Assembly: GCA_964550325.1 (NCBI GenBank)
Contig: CAZJYT010000002.1
Coordinates: forward strand, 1-43,536
Length of the DNA stretch: 43,536 nucleotides
DNA from: CAZJYT01 sp964550325
Lineage (GTDB): Bacteria; Patescibacteriota; Minisyncoccia; Minisyncoccales; CAZJYT01
Direction: 5' to 3'
A program made the translations under genes and the position numbers. Below, piece by piece: positions 32,205-39,055 of the stretch. Within the stretch, counting starts at the first letter, position 1, and each line of letters starts with the position of its first letter. The notes beneath the pieces are model-generated. The model made no database searches and was not told where the DNA came from. It saw only the letters and a program-made list of their open reading frames with translations.

Positions 32205-32792
32205 ATGAAAAACAAATTTTTAATTTTAGCAATAGGGGGAATTTTGGGAGTATCTATTGGATTCTTGATAGAATACTTTTTTGCCCAAAAGGCAGTTTCA
32301 AGATTGACAAAAGAAAAAAAAGAATATGAGCTTGAAATTCAAAAAGCGGAAAAAGAAATTAAAAGGTTAGAAAAAATAATCAAAGAAGTTCTACCGCTCC
32401 CAAAAGAAATCTTTGCTTTAGGAGGTGAGGTAACAAGAGTAAAAGCAAATTCTTTGATAATTGAAGTTCCTCAAGTTCATCCTCTTGAAAAAACGCCTTC
32501 TCAAAGAGAGGCAATGGTGACCAAAGAAACGAAAATTGTAAAGGTGGTTCCAAAATCTCTAGAACTCTACGAGCAAGAGATGAAACAATACCATCTCAAA
32601 GAAAAAGAGCTCTTTGAAAAAGAAAAAAGAGGAATAGCAATTAAAAGCTGGCCCTCTCCGCCAGAGCCTTTTGAAGAAAAAGAAATTGAATTAAAAGAAA
32701 TCAAGGTAGGAGATGAGGTCTCGGTAATTGCTCAGGAAGATATTAAATTTGCCGAGAAATTTAAAGCAGTGAAAATAAAAATAGAAGAATAA
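32205..32792 (+). CDS. Membrane-anchored coiled-coil protein, unknown function
   Basis: This 195-aa protein has an N-terminal transmembrane helix (FLILAIGGILGVSIGFLIEYFF), a coiled coil (about 30-62, SRLTKEKKEYELEIQKAEKEIKRLEKIIKEV), then a beta-rich domain (ALGGEVTRVKANSLIIEVPQ ... KETKIVKVV ... IKVGDEVSVIAQEDIKFAEKFKAVKIKI). The second part resembles small OB-like extracytoplasmic domains (DUF5666-like), frequent in Patescibacteria; that resemblance is tentative. It is first in a plus-strand set of three small membrane proteins and the large repeat protein, 2 nt before the next gene. Probably surface-associated. Confidence 0.7.
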   Translation: MKNKFLILAIGGILGVSIGFLIEYFFAQKAVSRLTKEKKEYELEIQKAEKEIKRLEKIIKEVLPLPKEIFALGGEVTRVKANSLIIEVPQVHPLEKTPSQREAMVTKETKIVKVVPKSLELYEQEMKQYHLKEKELFEKEKRGIAIKSWPSPPEPFEEKEIELKEIKVGDEVSVIAQEDIKFAEKFKAVKIKIEE

Positions 32793-32794
32793 TT

Positions 32795-33043
32795 ATGAAG
32801 GTTAACTTGAAAATAGCAGGCTATTTTTTAATTATTTTGTGGATAATTTTTTCTCTTGTTTATATTCTCAATGACATTTGGCAAGATTTTAAAAGCCAAC
32901 AATTAAAAAAAGCTTATGAGCAAGGAAAAATAGATACCATAAATCTTTTAATTAAAGAGGCAGAAAAATGCCAACCTGTTCCTATATTTGGTGGAGAAAA
33001 AGAAATTAGGGTAATAAAAGTAGGTTGTCAAATTAATCAATAA
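32795..33043 (+). CDS. Small single-pass membrane protein, unknown function
   Basis: This 82-aa protein has one transmembrane helix (IAGYFLIILWIIFSLVYIL) and then a soluble tail with DIWQDFKSQQLKKAYEQGKIDTINLLIKEAEKCQPVPI and a terminal GCQIN. The helical YxxGxxxTxxxLI segment is often seen in small phage- or pilus-associated proteins, but I do not recognise a family. Two cysteines in the tail could form a disulphide. It follows the coiled-coil gene by 2 nt and precedes the TrbC-like gene by 8 nt, so all three are likely co-transcribed. Confidence 0.65.
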   Translation: MKVNLKIAGYFLIILWIIFSLVYILNDIWQDFKSQQLKKAYEQGKIDTINLLIKEAEKCQPVPIFGGEKEIRVIKVGCQINQ

Positions 33044-33051
33044 AATTTTTT

Positions 33052-33420
33052 ATGAATTTCATAATTTTTCTTCAGGTTATTAGTTTTGAACCTGTTTTTG
33101 AAAAAATTAAAGCTCTTACCTTAGAGGGATTAATTAGCAATTTAAAAACCATTGCTTCTTGGCTTGCTCTTTCTTTGGCGGTCTTAATGATTGTTGTTGC
33201 TGGATATTATATTTTACTTTCCGCTGGGAAAGAAGAAAAATTAAGAAAAGGAAAAAGAATAATCCTTTGGGTTTTAATAGGTCTGCTTTTGGTAATAATA
33301 TTTGGTGGATTAAGTTCTACTCCCTCTCCACCCTCTCCTCCCCCTTCTCCTCCTATTGGTAATGTTTGTGGATGTCTTTGCACTTCTTGTGCTCCTGGAA
33401 CTGTTAGCCCTTGCCCTTAA
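33052..33420 (+). CDS. TrbC/VirB2-like small pilin with proline-rich tail
   Basis: This 122-aa protein has an amphipathic start and then two transmembrane helices (ASWLALSLAVLMIVVAGYYILLSA and RIILWVLIGLLLVIIFGGLSS) joined by a short basic loop GKEEKLRKGKR. This is the TrbC/VirB2 pilin topology common in Patescibacteria. The tail is a PSPPSPPPSPP stretch, then five cysteines (CGCLCTSCAPGTVSPCP). No VirB4 or other type IV secretion gene is visible here, so a pilin-like envelope protein is as likely as a secretion subunit. It ends 25 nt before the adhesin gene. Confidence 0.65.
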   Translation: MNFIIFLQVISFEPVFEKIKALTLEGLISNLKTIASWLALSLAVLMIVVAGYYILLSAGKEEKLRKGKRIILWVLIGLLLVIIFGGLSSTPSPPSPPPSPPIGNVCGCLCTSCAPGTVSPCP

Positions 33421-33439
33421 ATTTAGAGAATGTTAAAAT
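33411..33439 (+). promoter_or_regulatory. Promoter of the repeat adhesin gene (leaderless)
   Basis: TTGCCC (33411-33416), 17-nt spacer, extended -10 TGTTAAAAT (hexamer 33434-33439), ending 6 nt before the ATG. The start of transcription coincides with the start codon. Confidence 0.55.
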
Positions 33440-33445
33440 AAAAAT

Positions 33446-35587
33446 ATGAAAAACAAGAAAAAAAACTACTATTTTTTAGAAGGGTTAATTTTCATTTTAT
33501 TTGCTCTGGTAATTTGCTTTTTAATACTTCAGCGAAACCTTAACTTTCAAAAAGTAAGTGCCCATCCAACCTGCACTGTAAATGATGACTTAAGTATTCA
33601 GGGCAATATCAGTTGGACAGGAACACTTACAGGAGGAGAGGTTCCCTGGAATAGATTAACTCACTTCCCAGGGGGTTGTGGGGCAGATGAAGCTGTCCAA
33701 GCTATTGGTGCCTCTCTTACTTGTGTCTCCTTGCCAAGCGGTGGAATTCAGTGTTCAGATTGTGATGATGACTTTGTTAATGAAAGTGGTGATACAATGA
33801 CAGGAGATCTTTCTTTTCAAGGAGGCACCAGAAGAATTGGCACTTCAGATAATAATGATTTTATAATAAAAACCGACAATCAAGATAGAATTATAATTTT
33901 GTCAAATGGTAACATTGGTATTGGTACTAGCACTGCAACAGAAAAATTACAAATAGATGGAAATATCAATCTTTATGGTAATTTACTTTTGAAAGGAGGA
34001 GATAGATATATTGAAGGTGACCAAAAGGTAAAAATAAAAAGTGCCGGGTTAGATGTAATTACAATTTTACCATCTGGTTATGTGGGTATTGGAACTACTA
34101 CTCCTTCTACAACCTTAGTAGTTCAAGGCTCAACCTGGATAACTGGACATTTATACGATTCTGAAGGAAATCAAGGAACAATTGGCTCTGTCTTAACCAA
34201 AACTGCAACAGGCCAAAGATGGGAAGATCCTACAAGCACCATTTGGTGTTCTACCTGCGATGATAGATTTGTTAATGCAACCGGTGACACAATGACCGGA
34301 GATTTATTTTTTAGGGCTCCAGGAAGAAAAATTAAAATTGGAACTATAAACCCTTACGGGATTAAATTTATTGTCAGTAGCACCATACCTGTAATGACCT
34401 TGACTACAAGCACCAGAGTAGGAATTGGAACTACTACTCCTGCAGAATCTCTTCATTCTATTGGATATATAAGATCTGACCAAGGCTTTTGTATAGGAAC
34501 AGATTGTTTTACTTCTTTACCAGTTACTGGTGGTGGAACCCCTGATTATGTTCCAAGATGGATAAGTGTTTCTACCTTAGGAGATAGCGTTATTCGGGCT
34601 ACTGATAAGTATGTAGGAATAGGAATTTCTCCTGGTACTTATCGCCTTCAGGTAAAGGGGAAGAGCGGAGGTGCAAATCAATGGACAGCAAAATTTACAA
34701 GTGGGGGACCAGGACCTAATACTTCTTATGTCTATTTAGCTAAAGGTAACGGTTATGGTATTTTCGTAGATACTGACCGTAATGATAACAATGGATATTA
34801 TATTGCTCAATTTAGTAATAACTCTGGGGTAGCTTTGTATATCCGGGGAAATAGGAGAGTAGGAATCAGAACTACTAATCCTTCTGAAGAACTTACAGTT
34901 TCAGGAGATATCAAAGCAACAGGTGATATTTGTAGTGCTAACAAATGTCTGGAAGACACTCAAGAAGATATTGGAAGCGATTGTGGAGCAGGTAAATATG
35001 TTTATGGAGTCAGAGATGATGGGAGCTTGAAATGTAGAACAGATCAAGTAGGAATTACTTCTGAATCAGACCCTCAAGTGAGAACATTAGATACAAGTAA
35101 ATGGTGTAAGAGTGATAACACGAAGTCATTCATTGATTGTACATATGATCTTCCTATAGGGACCTTAAATGCAGGTAAGTGGTGCACTTCAGATGGAAGC
35201 AAAATAAATTGTACCTCTAACAATCCAGATACTACCGTAGATGGATGTAGTGGATGTTTGAAAATTGGGAGTGAAGTCTCTGCGAGCACTTTAGGTGGTT
35301 TAACTGTTAACGGTAATTTAACTGTTAACGGAAAAGTTAATTCAACAGGAGGTTGTGATCCTCCCTATGTAGCTTATGAAATGCAAACAAGAGAAAAGAT
35401 TGTGGAGAGGGTAGCTAAAGAGATTCCAAAAGAGAAATTAAACCAAGCAATATTATTTTGGAATGAAAACACTAATCAATTTGAAGTTTATCTTCCTACT
35501 AAGAAAGAATTTAGAAATTTACAAGGCGAGGTTTTAGCGAGAATAACTTCTTTTAAACCTCTTAAAATAATAAACATCACTCATTGA
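33446..35587 (+). CDS. Large repeat-containing surface protein (tail-fibre-like adhesin)
   Basis: This 713-aa protein has an N-terminal membrane anchor (FLEGLIFILFALVICFLIL). The rest is beta-rich repeats. GIGT-type units start near residues 156, 212, 325, 389 and 472 (NIGIGTSTATEKLQIDG, VGIGTTTPSTTLVV, VGIGTTTPAESL, VGIGISPGTYRLQVKG, VGIRTTNPSEELTVSG). A second repeat pairs SDCDDDFVNESGDTMTGDLSF (~103) with STCDDRFVNATGDTMTGDLFF (~268). Such GIGTxxP repeats are typical of trimeric fibre and S74-type proteins, but no C-terminal S74 chaperone is visible; the end is an ordinary helix-strand segment (FWNENTNQFEVYLPTKKEF). Cell-cell or host attachment is inferred. Confidence 0.8.
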   Translation: MKNKKKNYYFLEGLIFILFALVICFLILQRNLNFQKVSAHPTCTVNDDLSIQGNISWTGTLTGGEVPWNRLTHFPGGCGADEAVQAIGASLTCVSLPSGGIQCSDCDDDFVNESGDTMTGDLSFQGGTRRIGTSDNNDFIIKTDNQDRIIILSNGNIGIGTSTATEKLQIDGNINLYGNLLLKGGDRYIEGDQKVKIKSAGLDVITILPSGYVGIGTTTPSTTLVVQGSTWITGHLYDSEGNQGTIGSVLTKTATGQRWEDPTSTIWCSTCDDRFVNATGDTMTGDLFFRAPGRKIKIGTINPYGIKFIVSSTIPVMTLTTSTRVGIGTTTPAESLHSIGYIRSDQGFCIGTDCFTSLPVTGGGTPDYVPRWISVSTLGDSVIRATDKYVGIGISPGTYRLQVKGKSGGANQWTAKFTSGGPGPNTSYVYLAKGNGYGIFVDTDRNDNNGYYIAQFSNNSGVALYIRGNRRVGIRTTNPSEELTVSGDIKATGDICSANKCLEDTQEDIGSDCGAGKYVYGVRDDGSLKCRTDQVGITSESDPQVRTLDTSKWCKSDNTKSFIDCTYDLPIGTLNAGKWCTSDGSKINCTSNNPDTTVDGCSGCLKIGSEVSASTLGGLTVNGNLTVNGKVNSTGGCDPPYVAYEMQTREKIVERVAKEIPKEKLNQAILFWNENTNQFEVYLPTKKEFRNLQGEVLARITSFKPLKIINITH

Positions 35588-35613
35588 TTCCACCTTTTTA
35601 AAATAGTTAAATT

Positions 35614-35642
35614 GGGGAAAATTAGAGATGTGGACATTTTTT
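35614..35642 (+). repeat. REP-like GGGGAAAA...CATTTTT motif, copy 1
   Basis: GGGGAAAATTAGAGATGTGG followed by ACATTTTTT. It is a diverged relative of the motifs at 36518 and 37143; all three lie between toxin-antitoxin genes. Confidence 0.4.
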
Positions 35643-35650
35643 CCTTTTTG

Positions 35651-35715
35651 TTGCCATGTGGGGATAGTTTGCTTAGCTAAAACAGCTAAGCACAGCAGGA
35701 AAATATCCAGGGCAA
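35651..35715 (+). other. Nested stem structure upstream of HEPN/MNT
   Basis: Three concentric pairings are visible: TTGCC/GGCAA (35651-35655 with 35711-35715), GGATA/TATCC (35662-35666 with 35704-35708) and a perfect inner hairpin GCTTAGCT-AAAAC-AGCTAAGC (35671-35691). No T run follows, so it is not a terminator. It ends 32 nt before a TATAAT. It could be an operator, a small RNA or a remnant. Confidence 0.4.
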
Positions 35716-35747
35716 AGCTGAATTTAAGGTAAGGACAATTAATGGGT

Positions 35748-35753
35748 TATAAT
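35748..35753 (+). promoter_or_regulatory. -10 box of the HEPN/MNT pair
   Basis: Perfect TATAAT ends 7 nt before the HEPN ATG at 35761; no convincing -35 is seen. A leaderless start is predicted. Confidence 0.45.
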
Positions 35754-35760
35754 AAAAACC

Positions 35761-36141
35761 ATGGCAAAGGCTAGTTTTCTCAAAGAAAAAGCAGAAGCAT
35801 TTTTAGAGAATGCGAAATACAACATTTCCAAAAAGCAATGGTTTTTGGCTGCTTTTCATTTGGAGCAAGTTTGCCAACTTTATCTTAAATATTATTTGTT
35901 CTTGAAATTAAGAAGATACCCTAAAACCCATTCTTTGAGAAATCTTTTGGAAGGAATAGGTGAGGTTTATAACAAGAAAAAAGATATCAAAAAAATCATT
36001 AAAGAAAACGCCAATATTATTTCCGATTTAGAACAGGTCTATATTACCTCAAGATATTTACCAGTAGAATTTTTTGAAGAGCAGGTTAAAAACATGGAAA
36101 GGTTTACTAAAAAGGTTATCAAATTTTTGAAAAATTTATGA
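35761..36141 (+). CDS. HEPN domain protein (HEPN/MNT pair)
   Basis: This 126-aa all-helical HEPN protein has AEAFLENAKYNISKKQWFLAAFHLEQVCQLYLKYYLF, the long helix pair, then KTHSLRNLLEGI and, near the end, ITSRYLPVEFFEEQ. HEPN proteins of this kind pair with minimal nucleotidyltransferases as toxin-antitoxin modules. The letters R52-x4-H57 fit the R-x4-6-H RNase pattern but lie at the conserved 'HsL' position rather than at the late helix where nuclease HEPNs carry it, so nuclease activity is doubtful. It overlaps the MNT gene by 4 nt (ATGA). Confidence 0.85.
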   Translation: MAKASFLKEKAEAFLENAKYNISKKQWFLAAFHLEQVCQLYLKYYLFLKLRRYPKTHSLRNLLEGIGEVYNKKKDIKKIIKENANIISDLEQVYITSRYLPVEFFEEQVKNMERFTKKVIKFLKNL

Positions 36142-36491
36142 AAGGAGAAATAGGTCAATTGATAAAAGAAGCAAAACGAGAGGAGAAATATTTTCAAAAT
36201 TATCTAAGGTATGCCAAAGAAATAAAAAAAGAGGCGGAAAAATTTTTAGGTAAAGGTAAGGTTAGATTAATGGTTTTTGGTTCAATCTTAAGAAAAGATG
36301 AGGTAGCCCAAGATATTGATATTTTAATCGTCTCTCCGAAACTAAAAGATTATAAGATAAGAAGTTTCCTTTTGGCTAAAATTTTTAAAAAACTAGGGAA
36401 TTTTTCACCTTTTGAGTTTCACTTAATAACACCAGAAGAATATCAAAATTGGTATCAAAACTTTATAAAAAAAGAATTTATTGAGATATAA
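36138..36491 (+). CDS. MNT-type nucleotidyltransferase (HEPN/MNT pair)
   Basis: This 117-aa protein has an N-terminal helical extension (about 1-40), then MVFGSILRKDEVAQDIDILIVS, the GS-x(n)-DxD signature of Pol-beta-fold minimal nucleotidyltransferases, and FSPFEFHLITPEEYQNW, with a possible third acidic residue. In characterised pairs the MNT protein adds AMP to the HEPN partner and neutralises it; by analogy this is the antitoxin or regulator. Coupled to the HEPN gene by ATGA. Confidence 0.87.
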   Translation: MKGEIGQLIKEAKREEKYFQNYLRYAKEIKKEAEKFLGKGKVRLMVFGSILRKDEVAQDIDILIVSPKLKDYKIRSFLLAKIFKKLGNFSPFEFHLITPEEYQNWYQNFIKKEFIEI

Positions 36492-36517
36492 ATGGTTTTT
36501 CTCTTCTTTGAAAGAAA

Positions 36518-36564
36518 GGGGAAAAATCAGGAAAAGTTAGGAAAAATTAGGGGCGGGCACATTT
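36518..36564 (+). repeat. REP-like motif, copy 2
   Basis: GGGGAAAAATCAGGAAAAG, then TTAGGAAAAATTAGGGGCGG and GCACATTTC. It shares the G-run/A-run ladder and the GGGGCGkGCmCATTT end with copy 3 at 37143-37185. Confidence 0.55.
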
Positions 36565-36569
36565 CTGAT

Positions 36570-36598
36570 TTGACTTCCATTTTAAAGAAGAATATAAT
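36570..36598 (+). promoter_or_regulatory. Promoter of the RelB/RelE-like pair (leaderless)
   Basis: TTGACT (36570-36575), 17-nt spacer, perfect TATAAT (36593-36598), ending 8 nt before ATG 36607. Predicted leader 0-2 nt. Confidence 0.75.
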
Positions 36599-36606
36599 AA
36601 AAGTGT

Positions 36607-36828
36607 ATGGTAAAAGTAATTGGAAAAGAAAATGTAATAAAAATCGGCAAAGAGCCAGTGGTAATCTTGCCCTTAAAAGAATATCAAAAACTGTGTGAAA
36701 GAGCAGTGCCAACTTATTATTTGAAAGGAAAAGAGGCTGAGAAGTTAGATAAATTAGTTGAAGAGGGGCTGAGAAACCATCGCTTAAAAAAAACAAGAAA
36801 GATTAAATCGCTAAGTGATTTAGATTAG
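36607..36828 (+). CDS. Antitoxin-like protein (Phd/RelB-type)
   Basis: This 73-aa protein's N-terminal half is a compact beta/alpha DNA-binding-like part (VIGKENVIKIGKEPVVILPLKEYQKLCE), in which VVILPLKEYQKL resembles Phd/YefM antitoxins. The second half is a charged helix and tail (KEAEKLDKLVEEGLRNHRLKKTRKIKSLSDLD) that would wrap the toxin. The RelE-like gene starts 5 nt after its stop. The call rests mainly on size, layout and partner. Autoregulation from the promoter just upstream is expected. Confidence 0.7.
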   Translation: MVKVIGKENVIKIGKEPVVILPLKEYQKLCERAVPTYYLKGKEAEKLDKLVEEGLRNHRLKKTRKIKSLSDLD

Positions 36829-36833
36829 AATAG

Positions 36834-37115
36834 ATGGACTTCTCAAATATAAGGATAAAGACTATTTTTACTCATCCGAGGTTTGATAAGAGTTACAGAA
36901 AACTACCAACCGAGGTAAAGGAAAAGGCTAAAAAGAAAGAGAAGATCTTTAGAAAAAATTGTTTTGACCCAAGATTAAAAACTCATAAACTGCATGGTAA
37001 AGAAAAAGAGGCCTGGGCTTTTGATATAGACTATCATTACCGTATCAAATTCATCTTCCTTTCGAATAGGGAAGTTTTATTTTTAGACATCGGACCTCAC
37101 GATATCTATAAATAA
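36834..37115 (+). CDS. RelE/ParE-family toxin (mRNA interferase-like)
   Basis: This 93-aa protein follows the RelE/YafQ/StbE pattern: FTHPRFDKSYRKLPTEVKEKAKKKEKIFRKN (helical hairpin), DPRLKTHKLHGKEKEAWAF (conserved LxTHxLxG segment), DIDYHYRIKFIFLSNREVLFLDIGPHDIYK (central sheet, with the His/Tyr-containing C terminus 'GxHdxY'). RelE-type members cleave mRNA on the ribosome; ParE types poison gyrase. The HxLHG and GPHDIY features favour the RelE side. It is 5 nt downstream of its putative antitoxin. Confidence 0.85.
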   Translation: MDFSNIRIKTIFTHPRFDKSYRKLPTEVKEKAKKKEKIFRKNCFDPRLKTHKLHGKEKEAWAFDIDYHYRIKFIFLSNREVLFLDIGPHDIYK

Positions 37116-37142
37116 CTAAAGTTTTGCCAAAAAATAAAAAAC

Positions 37143-37185
37143 GGGGGAAAATAGTAGGGGAAAAGAGGGGCGTGCCCATTTTTGG
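37143..37185 (+). repeat. REP-like motif, copy 3
   Basis: GGGGGAAAATAGTAGGGGAA, then AAGAGGGGCGTGCCCATTTT and TGG. It contains the palindromic core GGGCGTGCCC. It lies in the 123-bp gap before the AbiEii-like gene. Such GGGAC/GTGCCCATTTTT motifs are often associated with REP-type single-strand transposition (from memory). Confidence 0.55.
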
Positions 37186-37238
37186 AAAAGAGGTATGGAG
37201 TCATTACCTGCTGAAGGAGGTAGTCGCTCAATAGACCT

Positions 37239-37874
37239 ATGTATTGGAATGTACTTAGTAAAAAACAATCTAACCTACTAAAAAAAATGGGGTTTTTGAA
37301 AAGATATGGTTTTTATCTGGCTGGTGGTACTGCTTTGGCTTTACAGATTGGCCATCGGACTTCAGTAGATTTTGATTTTTATACTGAAAAGAAATTTGAT
37401 AATAGAAAACTTCTGAGAGATTTAGAAATCCACTTTAGAAATATTAAACTGATTCAAATTCCAGAGCAAACCCTGATTGTAAAGATTGAGGGCAGAGAAG
37501 TTAGCTTCTTTCACTATCCTTACCCTTTGGTTTATCCTCCTCTAAAAGAAAAAGAATCTCCTCCTTTAGCTTCCAAAGAAGATATTGCCGCAATGAAGAT
37601 AATATCTATAATTCAGCGAGGAAGCAAACGGGATTTTGTAGATATTTATTTTTTAATTAAAAATTTTGGCTTAAAAAAGATATTTGAGATAACAGAAAAA
37701 AAATACCCCAGCTTCAATCCTTATTTAGGCCTTCAGGCTTTAACCTATTTTAAAGATGCTGAAGAGGGAAAAGTAAAAAGAAAAATTACTTACCTTCAGC
37801 CAATTAATTGGAAAGAGATTAAGAAATTTTTGATAAAAACATGTAATAATTTCAAAAAACTTTATCTTAAATAA
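37239..37874 (+). CDS. AbiEii-like nucleotidyltransferase toxin
   Basis: This 211-aa protein has FYLAGGTALALQIGHRTSVDFDFYT (about 27-51), the GG-TAL...R.S.DFDF motif of the AbiEii/DUF1814 nucleotidyltransferase family. KEDIAAMKIISIIQRGSKRDFVDIYFLI follows, with the conserved K-I and K-R-D-x-x-D-I segment. Family members act in abortive infection or as type IV toxins by modifying tRNA. Its usual partner is a small upstream antitoxin; here the small partner lies downstream. The ATG at 37239 has no clear SD and no -10 nearby. Confidence 0.87.
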   Translation: MYWNVLSKKQSNLLKKMGFLKRYGFYLAGGTALALQIGHRTSVDFDFYTEKKFDNRKLLRDLEIHFRNIKLIQIPEQTLIVKIEGREVSFFHYPYPLVYPPLKEKESPPLASKEDIAAMKIISIIQRGSKRDFVDIYFLIKNFGLKKIFEITEKKYPSFNPYLGLQALTYFKDAEEGKVKRKITYLQPINWKEIKKFLIKTCNNFKKLYLK

Positions 37875-37884
37875 AGTCCTAGAT

Positions 37885-38202
37885 ATGAAAAATAAAAAAT
37901 TTAAAATTTTACAAAAGCTTCAAGGGGTTCTCTGGTCTTACGATGTGAGAGATCTAGATTTAAAGAAAGACAAAAAATATATTATCACCCAGGTTTTGAA
38001 TTATGGAACCTGGGAAGATATAAAATTGCTTTACAAACTCTATCCTGAAAAAGATATTAAGGAAGTAGTAAAAAATCCTAGGCGAGGGGTTTGGTTTGAA
38101 AAGGTTCTTAATTTCTGGACATTAATGTTTAACATCCGCCTGAAAAAAGATGTCTGGAAAAAAGCAATTTTTTCCCTTAAACTAGGAAAAAAGAAAAAAT
38201 AG
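37885..38202 (+). CDS. DUF6922-like partner of the AbiEii gene
   Basis: This 105-aa protein has LQGVLWSYDVRDLDLKKDKKYIITQVLNYGTWEDIKLLYKLYPEKDIKEVVKNPRRGVWFEKVLNFWTLMFNI, shown here as the core, the pattern of small proteins commonly encoded beside AbiEii (W-D...dl..DK.fII.RVL..Gt..DI..L...Y....I...v...r.l.....nFW). The C terminus is lysine-rich. It probably acts as antitoxin. It starts 10 nt after the toxin stop; toxin-first order is the reverse of the usual arrangement. Confidence 0.72.
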   Translation: MKNKKFKILQKLQGVLWSYDVRDLDLKKDKKYIITQVLNYGTWEDIKLLYKLYPEKDIKEVVKNPRRGVWFEKVLNFWTLMFNIRLKKDVWKKAIFSLKLGKKKK

Positions 38203-38265
38203 AATTAAATAAAAAAGAAAATTCCTTAAAAGAGACAATTTTGTGAACTATCAGCGAGTAAAAGG

Positions 38266-38294
38266 TTGATAAATCTGAAAGAAGGTAGTATAAT
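38266..38294 (+). promoter_or_regulatory. Promoter of ferredoxin/methyltransferase genes (near-leaderless)
   Basis: TTGATA (38266-38271), 17-nt spacer, perfect TATAAT (38289-38294), ending 9 nt before ATG 38304. Predicted leader about 2-3 nt. Confidence 0.78.
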
Positions 38295-38303
38295 TAAATT
38301 GTT

Positions 38304-38495
38304 ATGAAGGTTAAAGTTAATAAAGAAAAATGTATTGGTTGTGGAATGTGTATCAATCTACTACCAGAGGTTTTTGAATTTGGTGATGACAATAAATCAC
38401 AGGTAAAAGAGGGAGTAGATTTTGAGAGTAAAAGAAAAGAGATTGAAGAAGCAAAAAAATCTTGTCCCGTGAGAGCGATTGAGGTTGAAGAATGA
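38304..38495 (+). CDS. 4Fe-4S ferredoxin
   Basis: This 63-aa single-cluster ferredoxin has Cys10, Cys13 and Cys16 in CIGCGMC and Cys54 in SCPVRAIEV, the four ligands of one [4Fe-4S] cluster; the second CxxCxxC of 2[4Fe-4S] types is absent. LLPEVFEFGDD between them is the standard P-x-v-F segment. It overlaps the methyltransferase gene by 4 nt (ATGA). Its electron-transfer partner is not evident locally. Confidence 0.93.
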   Translation: MKVKVNKEKCIGCGMCINLLPEVFEFGDDNKSQVKEGVDFESKRKEIEEAKKSCPVRAIEVEE

Positions 38496-39055
38496 GAATC
38501 TTCTATTTTTTGTTTTCTTCTTTGTATCAGAGAGAGGCTAAAAGAATGTGTAGGTTATGTGGAGAATTTATTGAGCTTCATTCTAAGATTTTAGATTTGG
38601 GTTGTGGTTCTGGAATAATTGGAAAAGAATTTCAAAAATATTTTAAAAGTGAGCTCTTAGGGGTAGATATTAAAAAAAACCTAATAAAGGATATTCCCTT
38701 TCAATTGGCGAGTGGAGAGTACCTTCCCTTTAAAGAAAAGAGTTTTGATGTAGTTTTGCTAAATTTTGTTTTGCATCATACTAAAGATCCGGAACAGGTT
38801 TTAAGAGAGGCAAAGAGGGTGGGAAAAAAAATAATTATCTTTGAGGATCTACCAAAAGGTTGGCTGGGAAGATTGTTTTGTTTGATTCATGGAGAGAGCT
38901 TTGCTATTTTCTTCCAAAAAACCAGAAATTATGGTAATTTTAAGAGTGAAAGAGAGTGGGAAAATATTTTTGAAAAATTAAAATTAGAGGTTATATATAA
39001 AAAGAGAGTAGCAAATTTTCCTATAAGAAAAGAATTATTTGTCTTGCGCACGTAG
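38492..39055 (+). CDS. Class I SAM-dependent methyltransferase
   Basis: This 187-aa protein has SAM-binding motif I ILDLGCGSGIIGKEF (about 32-46), LLGVDIKKNLI (motif post-I acidic residue), then YLPFKEKSFDVVLLNFVLHHTKDPEQVLREAKRV, the Methyltransf_11 hallmark. The substrate cannot be told; the N terminus holds CRLCGE. The stop codon TAG lies inside the next gene: the last ten bases of this CDS are the first ten of tRNA-Ile. Confidence 0.88.
   Translation: MRIFYFLFSSLYQREAKRMCRLCGEFIELHSKILDLGCGSGIIGKEFQKYFKSELLGVDIKKNLIKDIPFQLASGEYLPFKEKSFDVVLLNFVLHHTKDPEQVLREAKRVGKKIIIFEDLPKGWLGRLFCLIHGESFAIFFQKTRNYGNFKSEREWENIFEKLKLEVIYKKRVANFPIRKELFVLRT

Noticed and set aside
33052..33420. Type IV secretion or conjugation system
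   Set aside because: Only a TrbC/VirB2-like pilin is seen; no VirB4, VirD4 or relaxase is in the window.
35761..36141. HEPN protein as a CRISPR-associated RNase
   Set aside because: There is no CRISPR array or cas gene nearby, and the ATGA-coupled MNT partner explains it better.
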